From the NCBI RefSeq assembly GCF_004168365.1, contig NZ_CP035704.1, positions 1,116,001-1,180,000 of the forward strand: a DNA stretch of 64,000 nt. Reading direction: 5' to 3'. Shown here in pieces: positions 17,829-28,946 of this stretch. A program made the position numbers and the translations under genes. Position 1 is the stretch's first letter. Every line of letters begins with the position of its first letter. The stretch comes from Pseudolysobacter antarcticus. Lineage in GTDB: Bacteria; Pseudomonadota; Gammaproteobacteria; Xanthomonadales; Rhodanobacteraceae. A model generated the notes under the pieces. The model ran no database searches. It was given only the letters and a program-made list of their open reading frames with translations, and was not told the origin of the DNA.

Positions 17829-17893
17829 CCGAACTCCCCAAGTCACAAGACCGCCATTCTCGTGCACAAGTATTTCACAGCAATTGCGATCGC

Positions 17894-17899
17894 TGTCAA
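17894..17899 (-). promoter_or_regulatory. Consensus -35 element upstream of the small exported protein
   Basis: TTGACA on the minus strand, 66 nt upstream of the start codon. The matching -10 would be near TGTGAAATAC, with a spacer of 17-18 nt; that half is a poor match. Confidence 0.35.
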
Positions 17900-17946
17900 T
17901 TTTCTTCGCGCGTCATGCTTTGGAGGTCAGCGGCAAACGCACCCTC

Positions 17947-18596
17947 TCAGCCTCGCGGCAAATTGCACGCATCACGCGCGAGGGTCGTGATCGCCGCCCA
18001 GTCGCCAGCATTCACCAATTCAGCTGGCGTCAGCCATGAACCGCCGACACAAAGCACGTTCGACAGCGCGAGATAGGATGCTGCTTTTGTCACGCTGATG
18101 CCGCCGGTCGGACAAAATTTTACTTGCGGCAACGGTCCGCTCAGCGCGCGCAGATACGGTGCGCCGCCGGCAACTTCGGCCGGGAAAAATTTCTGCAACC
18201 GATAACCGTGTTCAAGCAGCAGCATCGCCTCGGACGCACTCGCCGAACCGGGCAGATAAGGCAGCGCGATGTCCTGCGCCGCGGCGAACAGGGTTGGTGT
18301 GATGCCGGGCGATACCGCAAACCGCGCGCCGGCATTTTCGGCGGCCTGCAAATCCTGCGGCGACAAGATCGTGCCGGCACCGACCACGGCGCCTTCGACA
18401 TCGGCCGCGACCGCGCGGATCGCATCCAGCGCGACCTTGCTGCGCAACGTGATTTCGATCGCGCGGATGCCGCCCGCGACCAGCGCTTGCGCGAGTGGCA
18501 CCGCATCGGCGAGTCGCTCGATCACGACCACTGCGATCACCGGCGCGAGTCGCATCGTGCTCTCGATCTGCTGCTGTTTCTGTTCGATGGCGGAAC

Positions 18597-18600
<4 letters not shown>
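17947..18600 (-). CDS. eda: KDPG aldolase (2-dehydro-3-deoxyphosphogluconate aldolase)
   Basis: A 217-residue class I aldolase that splits KDPG to pyruvate and glyceraldehyde-3-phosphate, the last step of the Entner-Doudoroff pathway. E49 in IEITLRS and K137 in RLQKFFPAE (the Schiff-base lysine) are in place, with PTGGIS near residue 165 and GGSWLTP near 185. It overlaps the end of edd by ATGA, so the two are translationally coupled in the zwf-pgl-edd-eda operon. Confidence 0.95.
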
Positions 18601-20453
<1,853 letters not shown>

Positions 20454-20490
20454 GTTTTTCTCCGCAGCAATGTGACGCTTGCGCTCGGCT

Positions 20491-21204
20491 TCAAGCGCAC
20501 CAGAAAACCTGTATCGGCGATGTGGCGTGATCCAGTACAACCCGCATCGGACTCGTTGCCAGCGCACCTTGCGCGGCGACAACCTGGGCCAACACCGCGC
20601 GCTTTTTGTCGCCTTGAATATGCAGATACACGGCGCGCGCATTGAGCACGGTCGGCATACTCAAGGTGATGCGCGGCTCGCCCGCATCCGGTGCACGCAT
20701 CGATAAAACCTGCGCCGTGCCGTGCACATCGAGCGCGTGCGCGAGGTGATCACCGCCCGGGAAAAACGATGCCGTGTGACCATCCTCGCCAAGTCCCAGC
20801 ACGACTGCATCGAACGGCAATGGCAACGCGGCGATGCGTGCGGCGATACGCGGCAGTCCGGTTTCGGGATCGGGCGCATCGCAATACAGCGGTACGAACA
20901 GCGCATTGGTGGCGCGATTTTTCAGCAGGTTTTCGCGCAGCAGGCGCGCGTTGGAACGCTCGTCATCCGGCCCCACCCAGCGTTCGTCGACCAGTGTCAC
21001 GGTCACACGGCTCCAGTCCAGCGCCTGCTGCGAAAGCTCACGCAGAAACTCACGCGGCGTGGTGCCGCCGGACAGCGCAAGCACGGCGGTGTTGCGCGCG
21101 CTCAGGCCGCGCCGCAGATCGTCTGCCACGCTTTGCGCCAATGCGTTTGCGAGGGTCGCGGCGCTGTCGAAAACCTGTTCGATGTAATTCGTGGACGCGG
21201 CCAC
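20491..21204 (-). CDS. pgl: 6-phosphogluconolactonase
   Basis: A 237-residue lactonase (DevB/SOL type) that hydrolyses 6-phosphogluconolactone. [22 protein letters not shown] and [14 protein letters not shown] are the signature blocks. Start: GTG at 21204, overlapping the zwf stop as TAGTG, with GAGGA about 9 nt upstream. The frame from 21348 would add 48 residues that are a shifted reading of zwf. Part of the operon zwf-pgl-edd-eda. Confidence 0.92.
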   Translation of the reverse strand: MAASTNYIEQVFDSAATLANALAQSVADDLRRGLSARNTAVLALSGGTTPREFLRELSQQALDWSRVTVTLVDERWVGPDDERSNARLLRENLLKNRATNALFVPLYCDAPDPETGLPRIAARIAALPLPFDAVVLGLGEDGHTASFFPGGDHLAHALDVHGTAQVLSMRAPDAGEPRITLSMPTVLNARAVYLHIQGDKKRAVLAQVVAAQGALATSPMRVVLDHATSPIQVFWCA

Positions 21205-22682
21205 TACGGTGCGTCCTCGTGCCAGGTGCGGCCATCGCGCTCGATCAATGCGACCGCCGCGCTCGGCCCCCATGTGCCGCTGGTGTAGGGTTTCGGCGCT
21301 TCGGCGCTGGCCTCCCACGCGGCGAGAATCGGGTCGATCCACTTCCATGCTGCTTCGACTTCATCGCGGCGCATGAACAGCATCGGATTGCCGCGCACTA
21401 CGTCCATCAGCAGGCGTTCGTAGGCATCCGGATTACGCACACCGAAGGTCTCGGCGAAGCTCATGTCGAGCGGCACATGGCGCAGCCGCAAACCGCCGGG
21501 GCCGGGATATTTGATCATCAGCCAGAGCTTCACGCCTTCGTCCGGCTGCAGGCGCAGCACGAGTTTGTTGGGCGCGATCGGACCCGCACTGTTGCCGAAA
21601 ATCGAGTGCGGAATCGCCTTGAACGTGATCACGATTTCCGACACGCGATTCGGCAAACGCTTGCCGGTGCGCAGGTAAAACGGCACGCCGGCCCAGCGCC
21701 AGTTACGCACCTCGGCCTTGATCGCGACAAAGGTATCGTTGCGCGAATTCGGCTTGCCGATTTCTTCGAGATAACCCGGCACCGCACCCTGATCCGATGC
21801 GCCAGCGCGATATTGTCCGCGCACGGTGAGCTGCGCCGCGTTGCTTTCGTCGATCGGATGCAGCGAGTGCAGCACTTTCAGTTTTTCGTCGCGGATCGAG
21901 TCGGCGTCGAGCGAAGCTGGCGGTTCCATCGCCACCATGCACAGCAATTGCAGCAGATGATTCTGCACCATATCGCGCAGCGCGCCGGCAGTGTCGTAAT
22001 ACGCGCCACGCGATTCGACGCCTATGGTTTCGGCGACCGTGATCTGCACATGATCGATATGTTCGGCGCGCCATAACGGCTCGAACAGCACATTGCCGAA
22101 ACGCAGCGCGGTGAGGTTCTGCACGGTTTCCTTGCCGAGATAATGATCGATGCGGTAGGTCTGGCGTTCCTCGAACGCGCGCCCGACCGCGTCGTTGATC
22201 GCAGCGGCGCTTTTCAGATCACGACCGATCGGTTTTTCGATCACCACGCGCACGTTACCGGTGGTCAGCCCGTGTTCGCGCAGGCGACCGCAGACGCTGG
22301 CGAAAATGTCCGGACTGGTGGCGAGATAAAACACGCGTACTTTTTCAGAGTTGGCGGTGAGGCTCGCGGCGAATTCCTGCCAGCCGGTTTCGCGCGTCGC
22401 ATCAAGCGAGCGGTAACTGACTTGCTGCATGAACGTGTCGAGATCAGCGACGACATATTCGCTGCTCGGCACGGCGCGCTGGATCGCCGCGCGGACCTGG
22501 GTGCGGTAGTCGTTTTCGGCCAGGCCTTCACGCGCGATGCCGATCACACGACTGTCCGGCACGATCTGGCCATCGACAAATCGGTGGAACAACGCCGGCA
22601 GGAGTTTGCGCAATGCGAGATCGCCGGTGCCACCAAAAATCACGAGGTCGAACGCATCGACCGGTACCAATTGAGCAGTCAC
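21204..22682 (-). CDS. zwf: Glucose-6-phosphate 1-dehydrogenase
   Basis: A 492-residue dehydrogenase, the entry to the Entner-Doudoroff branch. The NADP-binding FGGTGDLALRKLLPA is near the N-terminus; VVIEKPIGRD and the substrate motif RIDHYLGKE with the catalytic histidine are intact. I start it at GTG 22682, preceded by GAGG at 8 nt; the frame extends to 22742 without protein-like content. First gene of the operon. Upstream, two TGGTATC direct repeats suggest control by the divergent GntR regulator rather than HexR, whose usual palindrome I did not find. Confidence 0.95.
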   Translation of the reverse strand: MTAQLVPVDAFDLVIFGGTGDLALRKLLPALFHRFVDGQIVPDSRVIGIAREGLAENDYRTQVRAAIQRAVPSSEYVVADLDTFMQQVSYRSLDATRETGWQEFAASLTANSEKVRVFYLATSPDIFASVCGRLREHGLTTGNVRVVIEKPIGRDLKSAAAINDAVGRAFEERQTYRIDHYLGKETVQNLTALRFGNVLFEPLWRAEHIDHVQITVAETIGVESRGAYYDTAGALRDMVQNHLLQLLCMVAMEPPASLDADSIRDEKLKVLHSLHPIDESNAAQLTVRGQYRAGASDQGAVPGYLEEIGKPNSRNDTFVAIKAEVRNWRWAGVPFYLRTGKRLPNRVSEIVITFKAIPHSIFGNSAGPIAPNKLVLRLQPDEGVKLWLMIKYPGPGGLRLRHVPLDMSFAETFGVRNPDAYERLLMDVVRGNPMLFMRRDEVEAAWKWIDPILAAWEASAEAPKPYTSGTWGPSAAVALIERDGRTWHEDAP

Positions 22683-22736
22683 TGGATTACCTCGGTGGGG
22701 ACTGAAGCGGGTAGAAGTGGTTGATGGCGAAAAGGA

Positions 22737-22754
22737 TACCACTAAGATACCACA
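22737..22754 (-). promoter_or_regulatory. TGGTATC direct repeat upstream of zwf
   Basis: On the minus strand TGGTATC, 4 nt, TGGTATC stands about 55 nt before the zwf GTG. A similar pair (TGGTAC, then TGGTAT) lies in front of the GntR gene, suggesting one regulator for both. Confidence 0.4.
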
Positions 22755-22813
22755 TTTGGAAATAGCGAAAAGTGGGCGGGATTTGGCAGGTGGAGAACGC
22801 CGACAAAAGAGCC

Positions 22814-22922
22814 GTCATCCCAGCGTAGGCTGGGATCCATTTTAGTTCTCGCATACCTGATATGTCAGCAAATAAAGGCAAATTTCAGGATCAAAATGGA
22901 TTCCAGCCTACGCTGGAATGAC
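22814..22922. repeat. REP-like element with 30-bp inverted arms
   Basis: Arms at 22814-22843 and 22893-22922 are near-perfect inverted copies, starting GTCATCCCAGCGTAGGCTGG. Each arm also folds on itself (CCCAGC-GTAG-GCTGGG and TTCCAGC-CTAC-GCTGGAA). This is the layout of an extragenic palindromic repeat pair, probably dispersed in the genome. It has no coding capacity, and may also insulate the two divergent operons. Confidence 0.75.
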
Positions 22923-22972
22923 GAAGTTTTTGGCGTCATCAGAATCCGGTCAGGCCAGTAAAGATCAACCAA

Positions 22973-23002
22973 TTGCCAAAGTGGTACTTAAATTGGTATT
23001 AT
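22973..23002 (+). promoter_or_regulatory. Candidate promoter of the GntR gene with embedded TGGTA repeat
   Basis: TTGCCA (22973-22978) and TATTAT (22997-23002) are spaced 18 nt, one mismatch each from the -35 and -10 consensus. TGGTACTTAAATTGGTAT lies between and over them. Transcription would start near 23009, at the ATG itself, so the mRNA may be leaderless and self-repressed. Confidence 0.45.
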
Positions 23003-23008
23003 TGTCGG

Positions 23009-23767
<759 letters not shown>

Positions 23768-23790
23768 AAATTCCGGAGCCTGCCAACCCC

Positions 23791-24840
23791 ATGTCGAATT
23801 CGCCCATCGCGCCAAACAGCACCTTGATGTATCAGGAAGCCCACGAGGCTGCCGATGTCGTCGCACAACAATTCGAGCGCAATGATACGGCGATCCGTGC
23901 GCTGGTCGATACGCTGCAGCGCACGCCGCCGCGGTTCATCGTGACCTGCGCGCGCGGCAGTTCGGATCACGCCGCGACGTTTGCGAAATACGTGTTCGAG
24001 ACGCAGCTCGGTCTGGTCACAGCCTCACTGTCGCCGTCGATCAATTCGGTGTATGCGGCGGAACAGAAACTCGACGGCGCGTTGTACATCACCATTTCGC
24101 AGTCAGGCAAAAGCCCCGATCTCGTGCGCAATGCGCAGGCGGCAAAACTGGCCGGCGCGCATGTCGTGGCGCTGGTCAACGTCGAGGATTCGCCACTCGC
24201 GCTTGCCGCCGATACGGTGATTCCGCTGCACGCCGGCCCGGAAAAAAGCGTGGCTGCGACCAAGAGTTATATCTGCTCGTTGGCGGCGATTTTGCATATC
24301 GCGGCGCGCTGGAATAACGATGGCGCATTGCTCGACGCGTTGCGCGCGGTGCCCGCGGCGATGCGTGCCACTTGGTCGGCGGACTGGTCGACGCTCGAAG
24401 ACGGATTGGTCGACGCGCGTAATCTTTTTGTCGTGGGCCGCGGCCTGGGTCTCGCGGCGGCGCAGGAAGCCGCGCTGAAGTTCAAGGAAACCTCGGGACT
24501 GCATGCCGAGGCTTTCAGCGCGGCCGAAGTGAAGCACGGGCCGATGGCGATTGTCGGGCCGGGGTTTCCTGTGCTGTTTTTTGTGCAGCCCGACGACACT
24601 TGGGAAGGCACGCTGGAACTGGCGCGCGAATTTCGCGAGCGCGGCGCGAATGTGTGGATTGCCGCACCCGGTGAAATGTCGTTGCCGAATGTCTTGCCGG
24701 TTGCCGAAACGCTGCATCCCGCGTGCACGCCGCTGGTCGCGATCAGCCGTTTTTATCGCGCCGCGAATGCCATCGCATTGCGTCGCGGCCGCAATCCCGA
24801 TGTGCCGCCGCATCTGCGCAAGGTGACGGAGACGGTGTGA
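23791..24840 (+). CDS. nagB-II: Glucosamine-6-phosphate deaminase, SIS type (NagB-II)
   Basis: A 349-residue protein with two SIS domains, related to the isomerase half of GlmS but lacking the glutaminase domain. CARGSSDHAATFAKYV and ITISQSGKSPDLV make the first sugar-phosphate site, GRGLGLAAAQEAALKFKE and HGPMAIVGPG the second. It converts glucosamine-6-phosphate to fructose-6-phosphate and ammonia. ATG 23791 has GGAG 13 nt upstream; a TTG at 23764 overlapping the nagQ stop is an alternative. It is coupled to nagA by TGATG. Confidence 0.9.
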   Translation: MSNSPIAPNSTLMYQEAHEAADVVAQQFERNDTAIRALVDTLQRTPPRFIVTCARGSSDHAATFAKYVFETQLGLVTASLSPSINSVYAAEQKLDGALYITISQSGKSPDLVRNAQAAKLAGAHVVALVNVEDSPLALAADTVIPLHAGPEKSVAATKSYICSLAAILHIAARWNNDGALLDALRAVPAAMRATWSADWSTLEDGLVDARNLFVVGRGLGLAAAQEAALKFKETSGLHAEAFSAAEVKHGPMAIVGPGFPVLFFVQPDDTWEGTLELAREFRERGANVWIAAPGEMSLPNVLPVAETLHPACTPLVAISRFYRAANAIALRRGRNPDVPPHLRKVTETV

Positions 24841-25976
24841 TGATTACCGCGTTGCTGAATGGCCAGGTGTTGTTCGATCGCGAGATCGAATCCGAGCTGG
24901 TGGTGTTGATCGAGAACGGCATCATCATCGCCATCACCGATGCCGACGACAAGCGTGTACAAAGCGCGCAGCAACACGATCTCGGCGGCCGTTATTTGCT
25001 ACCGGGATTCATCGATTGCCAGGTCAACGGCGGTGGCGGCGTATTGTTCAATGATGCGCCGAACGTCGATGCCTTGCGCCGCATCGCGACCACGCACCGC
25101 CGCTTCGGCACCACGGGTTTGCTGCCGACCTTGATCAGCGACGACAGTGCGGTAATGCGCGCGGCAATCGACGCGACCGATGCAGCCATCGCCCAGGGTG
25201 TGCCGGGCATTCTCGGTATCCATCTCGAAGGTCCGTATCTGTCGCCTGAGCGCAAGGGTGTGCATAACCCGGCGAAATTCCATGCGCCGGATTCGTCCGA
25301 TATCGACTTGGTGTGTTCGTTGCAGAATGGTCGCACGCTGCTGACGCTCGCGCCTGAACGGGTGGCGCCAGAAGTACTGCACGAGTTGGTGGCGCGAGGT
25401 GTGATCGTCGCCGCCGGACACACCGCCGCCGACTACGCACAAACACGCGCGGCACTCGATGCCGGAGTGCGCGGCTTCACGCATCTGTTCAACGCGATGA
25501 CGCCGCTCGGCAGTCGCGAACCTGGCGTTGTTGGCGCCGCGCTTGAGGACAAAAACAGTTGGTGCGGATTGATCGTCGATGGTCATCATGTGCATCCCGC
25601 GACCTTGCGCATCGCGATTGCGGCGAAGGCCAAAGGCAAGATGTTCCTCGTCACTGACGCGATGCCGCCGGTCGGCTCGGACGATCCGGTTTTTTATCTC
25701 GACGGTGTTGCGATCACTTGCCGCGATGGCATCTGCGCGACCGCGCAAGGCACGCTCGCGGGCTCGGCATTGGACATGGCGACGGCGGTGCGCAACACGG
25801 TCGGGATGCTCGGTATTCCGCTCGCCGAAGCCGCACGCATGGCCTCGACCTATCCGGCCGAATTTCTCGGATTGCAGCAGTCGCACGGACGCATCGCCGC
25901 GGGTTGTCGCGCCGATCTAGTCGTGCTCAATGACGATCTGAGCGTGCACGAAACCTGGATTGCGGGCGTGCGATAA
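24840..25976 (+). CDS. nagA: N-acetylglucosamine-6-phosphate deacetylase
   Basis: A 378-residue amidohydrolase removing the acetyl group from GlcNAc-6-phosphate. LLPGFIDCQVNGGGG, HLEGPYLSPERKG (metal-binding glutamate), AGHTAADY and HLFNAMTPL (metal histidines), and LVTDAMPP with the catalytic aspartate are all present. The ATG overlaps the nagB-II stop (TGATG); the open frame upstream to 24723 is a shadow. Last gene of the nagQ-nagB-II-nagA operon. Confidence 0.95.
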   Translation: MITALLNGQVLFDREIESELVVLIENGIIIAITDADDKRVQSAQQHDLGGRYLLPGFIDCQVNGGGGVLFNDAPNVDALRRIATTHRRFGTTGLLPTLISDDSAVMRAAIDATDAAIAQGVPGILGIHLEGPYLSPERKGVHNPAKFHAPDSSDIDLVCSLQNGRTLLTLAPERVAPEVLHELVARGVIVAAGHTAADYAQTRAALDAGVRGFTHLFNAMTPLGSREPGVVGAALEDKNSWCGLIVDGHHVHPATLRIAIAAKAKGKMFLVTDAMPPVGSDDPVFYLDGVAITCRDGICATAQGTLAGSALDMATAVRNTVGMLGIPLAEAARMASTYPAEFLGLQQSHGRIAAGCRADLVVLNDDLSVHETWIAGVR

Positions 25977-25994
25977 ATTCGGCAGGGCCAGACA

Positions 25995-26017
25995 ACGCTC
26001 GATGCAATATAGAGCGT
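25995..26017. terminator. Possible small hairpin between convergent genes
   Basis: ACGCTC (25995-26000 region) and GAGCGT (26012-26017) can pair across an 11-nt loop in the 60-bp gap between nagA and the reductase gene, followed by GTTT on the plus strand. The stem is short, so this is a weak call. Confidence 0.3.
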
Positions 26018-26036
26018 GTTTGCCGCAGGTTTCGCA

Positions 26037-28616
26037 TCAAAACAGTTCGCGTCGATAACGTCCGCTGTCGCGCAGATTTTCCACGCGGTCTTCGCCGAGA
26101 ATCGACGTCAAAACCTCGTTCACGCCGAGTCCCATCAGCGGGCTGCCGCAAACATAGATCGCCGCTCCGCGTGCCAGCCATTGCTGCAGGAGTGGCGCCT
26201 GCTCGGCAAGCTTGTCTTGTACATATTGGCCTGACGGCGAGCGCGAAAAACACACGTCGAGATGTTCGATGATTCCGCTATCGCGCCATGCCTGAAGTTG
26301 CGGCAGGGCATGACTGTCGTGCGCCGGATCACGCTCGCCGTAGATCAGCCAAGTCGCCGCGCCGCGCTGATCGGCGCGTGCCGCGAGCATGCCGAGAAAT
26401 GGTGCGATACCGACGCCGTTGGCGATGAGAATCAACGGCACATCCGCTGCTGGCGCATGGAACGAATGACTGCTGCGCAGGCGTGCTGAGAGCGTGCTGC
26501 CGATTGCGGCGTGTTCGCATAACCACGACGAAGCGAGACCGTGATTGGCTTGCGCATCGCGATACAACCGCACCATGAGCCGCACGTGGCCGTGCTCGGG
26601 CAACGAAGCGATCGAATAGCTGCGTGCGCTGAGGCGTGGCAATCGTGCGATCAAGGTTTGCGCATCCAGACCGGACAAAGTCTCGGGCTGCGAAGGTGGT
26701 TCGCAACGCTGCAACGCGGCTTGCAACGATAATGTTTGGCCATCCAGATGGACTGGCTCGTCGGCGCGTAATTGCCACAGGTCGAGCCACGACTGGATGC
26801 GCTCGTGTGTCGGCGGCACCAGCACATCGAGCAGGTCGCCGGGTGTCCAGGTCGCGGCGCGAGCGTCCGAGCTTCGATCGGGATTCGCTTCGACAAAATC
26901 CAGAAAATACAGCGGCGTCGCATCGTCGCCTGGGTTGAGTCGTATGCGTTGTTGCAGGCGCCATGTCGATGTGGATTCGGCATTAATCGCCACGGGCAAC
27001 GCGACATCGCTGTCGGCCAGCGCGGGCCAGCGCCGCGCGAGCTCGGCGCGCCAGCGCTTTAATGCTTCCGCATCGGCTTCGTGTGCTTCGACGGCCGCGA
27101 ACAGCAAACGTGCGCCGCGCCCACCGAGCCACGCCTGCAGACGATGACCGAAGCCGCAGAATTCGGCATAACGCCGGTTGCCGAGTGCCAGCACGGCGCA
27201 TTCGAGACGCGACAGATCGGTCGTATTGTCCGCGCGCATCCAGCGCCGCACAAACGTCAAAGCGGCGTCGGGCGGGCCGCCATCGCCGTAGCTGCTGACC
27301 ACGAACAGCGCGTGTCCGGCATCGGCAAGTTCAGGCGTGCTGACGTTGCTGATTGATCGAACCTGTGGCGCGAGGTTGATGCGTTGCAGCCAGTCCGCGG
27401 TCTGCCATGCGAGGCGCTCGGCGGTGCCACCCTGGCTCGCGTACAGCACCAGAATGGTATCGCCGACGCTCACATCGGCACTGCTCGGCGACAACGCGAT
27501 TTGCGCGCGGCGTGTCTGTTTTGCCTGGCTGAGACGCTGCAGCCATAACCACATGCCGGTGATGAAAAACAGCGGCATCTGCAGTGACGCGAGCGCCATC
27601 AAAGCGCGTCCCGGTGTGCCGAAAAAATCGCCGGAATGCAATGGGAACAGCGCGCTGATAAAACGTCGTCCGCGCGGCTGATCCGCGTACCGTTCGTTCG
27701 ATTGCAGATTGCCGGTGGCATCGAGTTTAAGCGTGCTGAAGCCACGAGCGTGCGGCGCATCAGCATCGAGATAACGCCATTCCAGCGGCGCATCAGCCTT
27801 GCGTGGCAAGGTGAGCGTGGCGCGCCGCGCGTTGGGCACGGTCGCGCGAAAAGTATTCCACGCATGATTGATCGAAATCGGTGTTGTGGCGGTTTCCGCT
27901 CGCGCCTCGTTGCCGCCGCCGTTTTGCCCGCGCGCCGGCGTGCTCACACCGGCAAGGCCATTGACGAAATTGCGATAAAAATCGTACGACCACCACAAGC
28001 CGGTCAGCGAGGCGACGAGATAAAACAGCAGCACCCACGTGCCGACGATCGCATGCAGATGCCACAGAAAACTGCGTCCGCCGAGTTTGAAATCGAGCCT
28101 GAACCACGCCGCTATCGAGCGCGAATATTTCGGCCAGCGCAGGATGATGCCGCTGACCAGCATGAGCAATAGTATTGCCGTGCTCGCGCCGACAATCTGC
28201 TTGCCGACCGGGCCGACAGTGAGGTTGCGATGCAGTTGTTCGACGGTCTGGAAAATACCGCTGCCGGACTGCGGCCCTAGCACCGTGCCATCGTATGGAT
28301 TGATCGCAACCGGCATACCGCGCCGATCCTGGCCTTTGCTCAAACGCACCTCGACTGGCGCGTCGTCGCCGTTCCAGGCGAGGGTGTTCACGTTCATGTC
28401 GGGATGGTTCTTGCGTGCGATCGCGATCAGCGCATCCATGTTTAGCGGCGGCGTAGTCGACGCGGCGATGTGATGTTGCGGGTTGAGCGCGGCGAGAATT
28501 TCTTCCTCGAACCCGAGCAGCGCGCCGCTCACACCGACCACGCTCAATACCAAGCCAGCGCTGAGGCCGAGAAGCCAGTGCAAACGAAATAGAAAACGCT
28601 TGAGCAGGTAGGGCAT
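26037..28616 (-). CDS. PepSY-flavodoxin-FNR fusion reductase (probable ferric-siderophore reductase)
   Basis: An 859-residue inner-membrane flavoprotein. N-terminal PepSY-associated membrane segments begin at FRLHWLLGLSAGLVLSVVG and include about four helices to residue ~375. A flavodoxin domain follows (VLYASQGGTAERLAWQTADWL, about 400-540), then a cytochrome P450 reductase-like FAD/NADPH module (RSYSIASLP, ANGVGIAPFLGM, YGERDPAHD) ending with the C-terminal aromatic. Electrons would pass from NADPH through FAD and FMN to a periplasmic acceptor, presumably ferric siderophore. Start: ATG 28616 with GAGAAA upstream. It is divergent from the siderophore receptor across a Fur-like box. Confidence 0.85.
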   Translation of the reverse strand: MPYLLKRFLFRLHWLLGLSAGLVLSVVGVSGALLGFEEEILAALNPQHHIAASTTPPLNMDALIAIARKNHPDMNVNTLAWNGDDAPVEVRLSKGQDRRGMPVAINPYDGTVLGPQSGSGIFQTVEQLHRNLTVGPVGKQIVGASTAILLLMLVSGIILRWPKYSRSIAAWFRLDFKLGGRSFLWHLHAIVGTWVLLFYLVASLTGLWWSYDFYRNFVNGLAGVSTPARGQNGGGNEARAETATTPISINHAWNTFRATVPNARRATLTLPRKADAPLEWRYLDADAPHARGFSTLKLDATGNLQSNERYADQPRGRRFISALFPLHSGDFFGTPGRALMALASLQMPLFFITGMWLWLQRLSQAKQTRRAQIALSPSSADVSVGDTILVLYASQGGTAERLAWQTADWLQRINLAPQVRSISNVSTPELADAGHALFVVSSYGDGGPPDAALTFVRRWMRADNTTDLSRLECAVLALGNRRYAEFCGFGHRLQAWLGGRGARLLFAAVEAHEADAEALKRWRAELARRWPALADSDVALPVAINAESTSTWRLQQRIRLNPGDDATPLYFLDFVEANPDRSSDARAATWTPGDLLDVLVPPTHERIQSWLDLWQLRADEPVHLDGQTLSLQAALQRCEPPSQPETLSGLDAQTLIARLPRLSARSYSIASLPEHGHVRLMVRLYRDAQANHGLASSWLCEHAAIGSTLSARLRSSHSFHAPAADVPLILIANGVGIAPFLGMLAARADQRGAATWLIYGERDPAHDSHALPQLQAWRDSGIIEHLDVCFSRSPSGQYVQDKLAEQAPLLQQWLARGAAIYVCGSPLMGLGVNEVLTSILGEDRVENLRDSGRYRRELF

Positions 28617-28946
28617 AAATTTCTCGGCAGGTTCGCGGGATAAATCCGGGCGCGGGATATTTTGGGGTTGGTGCAAGGCGCGTCGGAAAAATCAGCGGCT
28701 AATGCAAATGTGCTTGCGTTGGGCCGCAATCTTACAGCAAATGATGTTGCGAATCATTCTCATTAAAAGTAATATTCAATCATTGTCGATCGCCTCAGCA
28801 CGCGGCATTTGTTGCCCTGCATGAAATGCGCGGCAGTTGTGCGCTTGCGAATGCCGCTTGATGCGGGCTGCGCGTATTTGCCACCACGTTTTTCAATGCG
28901 GTGGGTCTGGGCGCCACGATTTTTGTCACACCATCAGGAGTCATCC
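28617..28946. other. Divergent iron-island control region
   Basis: 330 bp between the reductase and the receptor. It holds the Fur-like box at 28743-28761 in an AT-rich stretch that should carry both promoters. The receptor frame is open upstream to 28809, but that part is not protein-like. Confidence 0.55.
28743..28761. promoter_or_regulatory. Candidate Fur box
   Basis: GATGTTGCGAATCATTCTC matches 14 of 19 positions of the Fur consensus GATAATGATAATCATTATC, with the right half (AATCATTCTC) nearly complete. It lies between divergent iron-uptake genes, where iron repression is expected. Confidence 0.6.

Larger units (their letters stand above)
22683..23008. other. Divergent region between zwf and the GntR gene
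   Basis: This 326-bp spacer contains TGGTATC direct repeats near the zwf start (about 22737-22754), an inverted-repeat element (22814-22922) in the middle and a candidate promoter with TGGTA repeats before the GntR gene. No gene was seen. Confidence 0.55.

Noticed and set aside
22814-22922. Possible insertion sequence.
   Set aside because: Only 109 bp with inverted arms and no transposase or visible target duplication; a REP-type repeat fits better.
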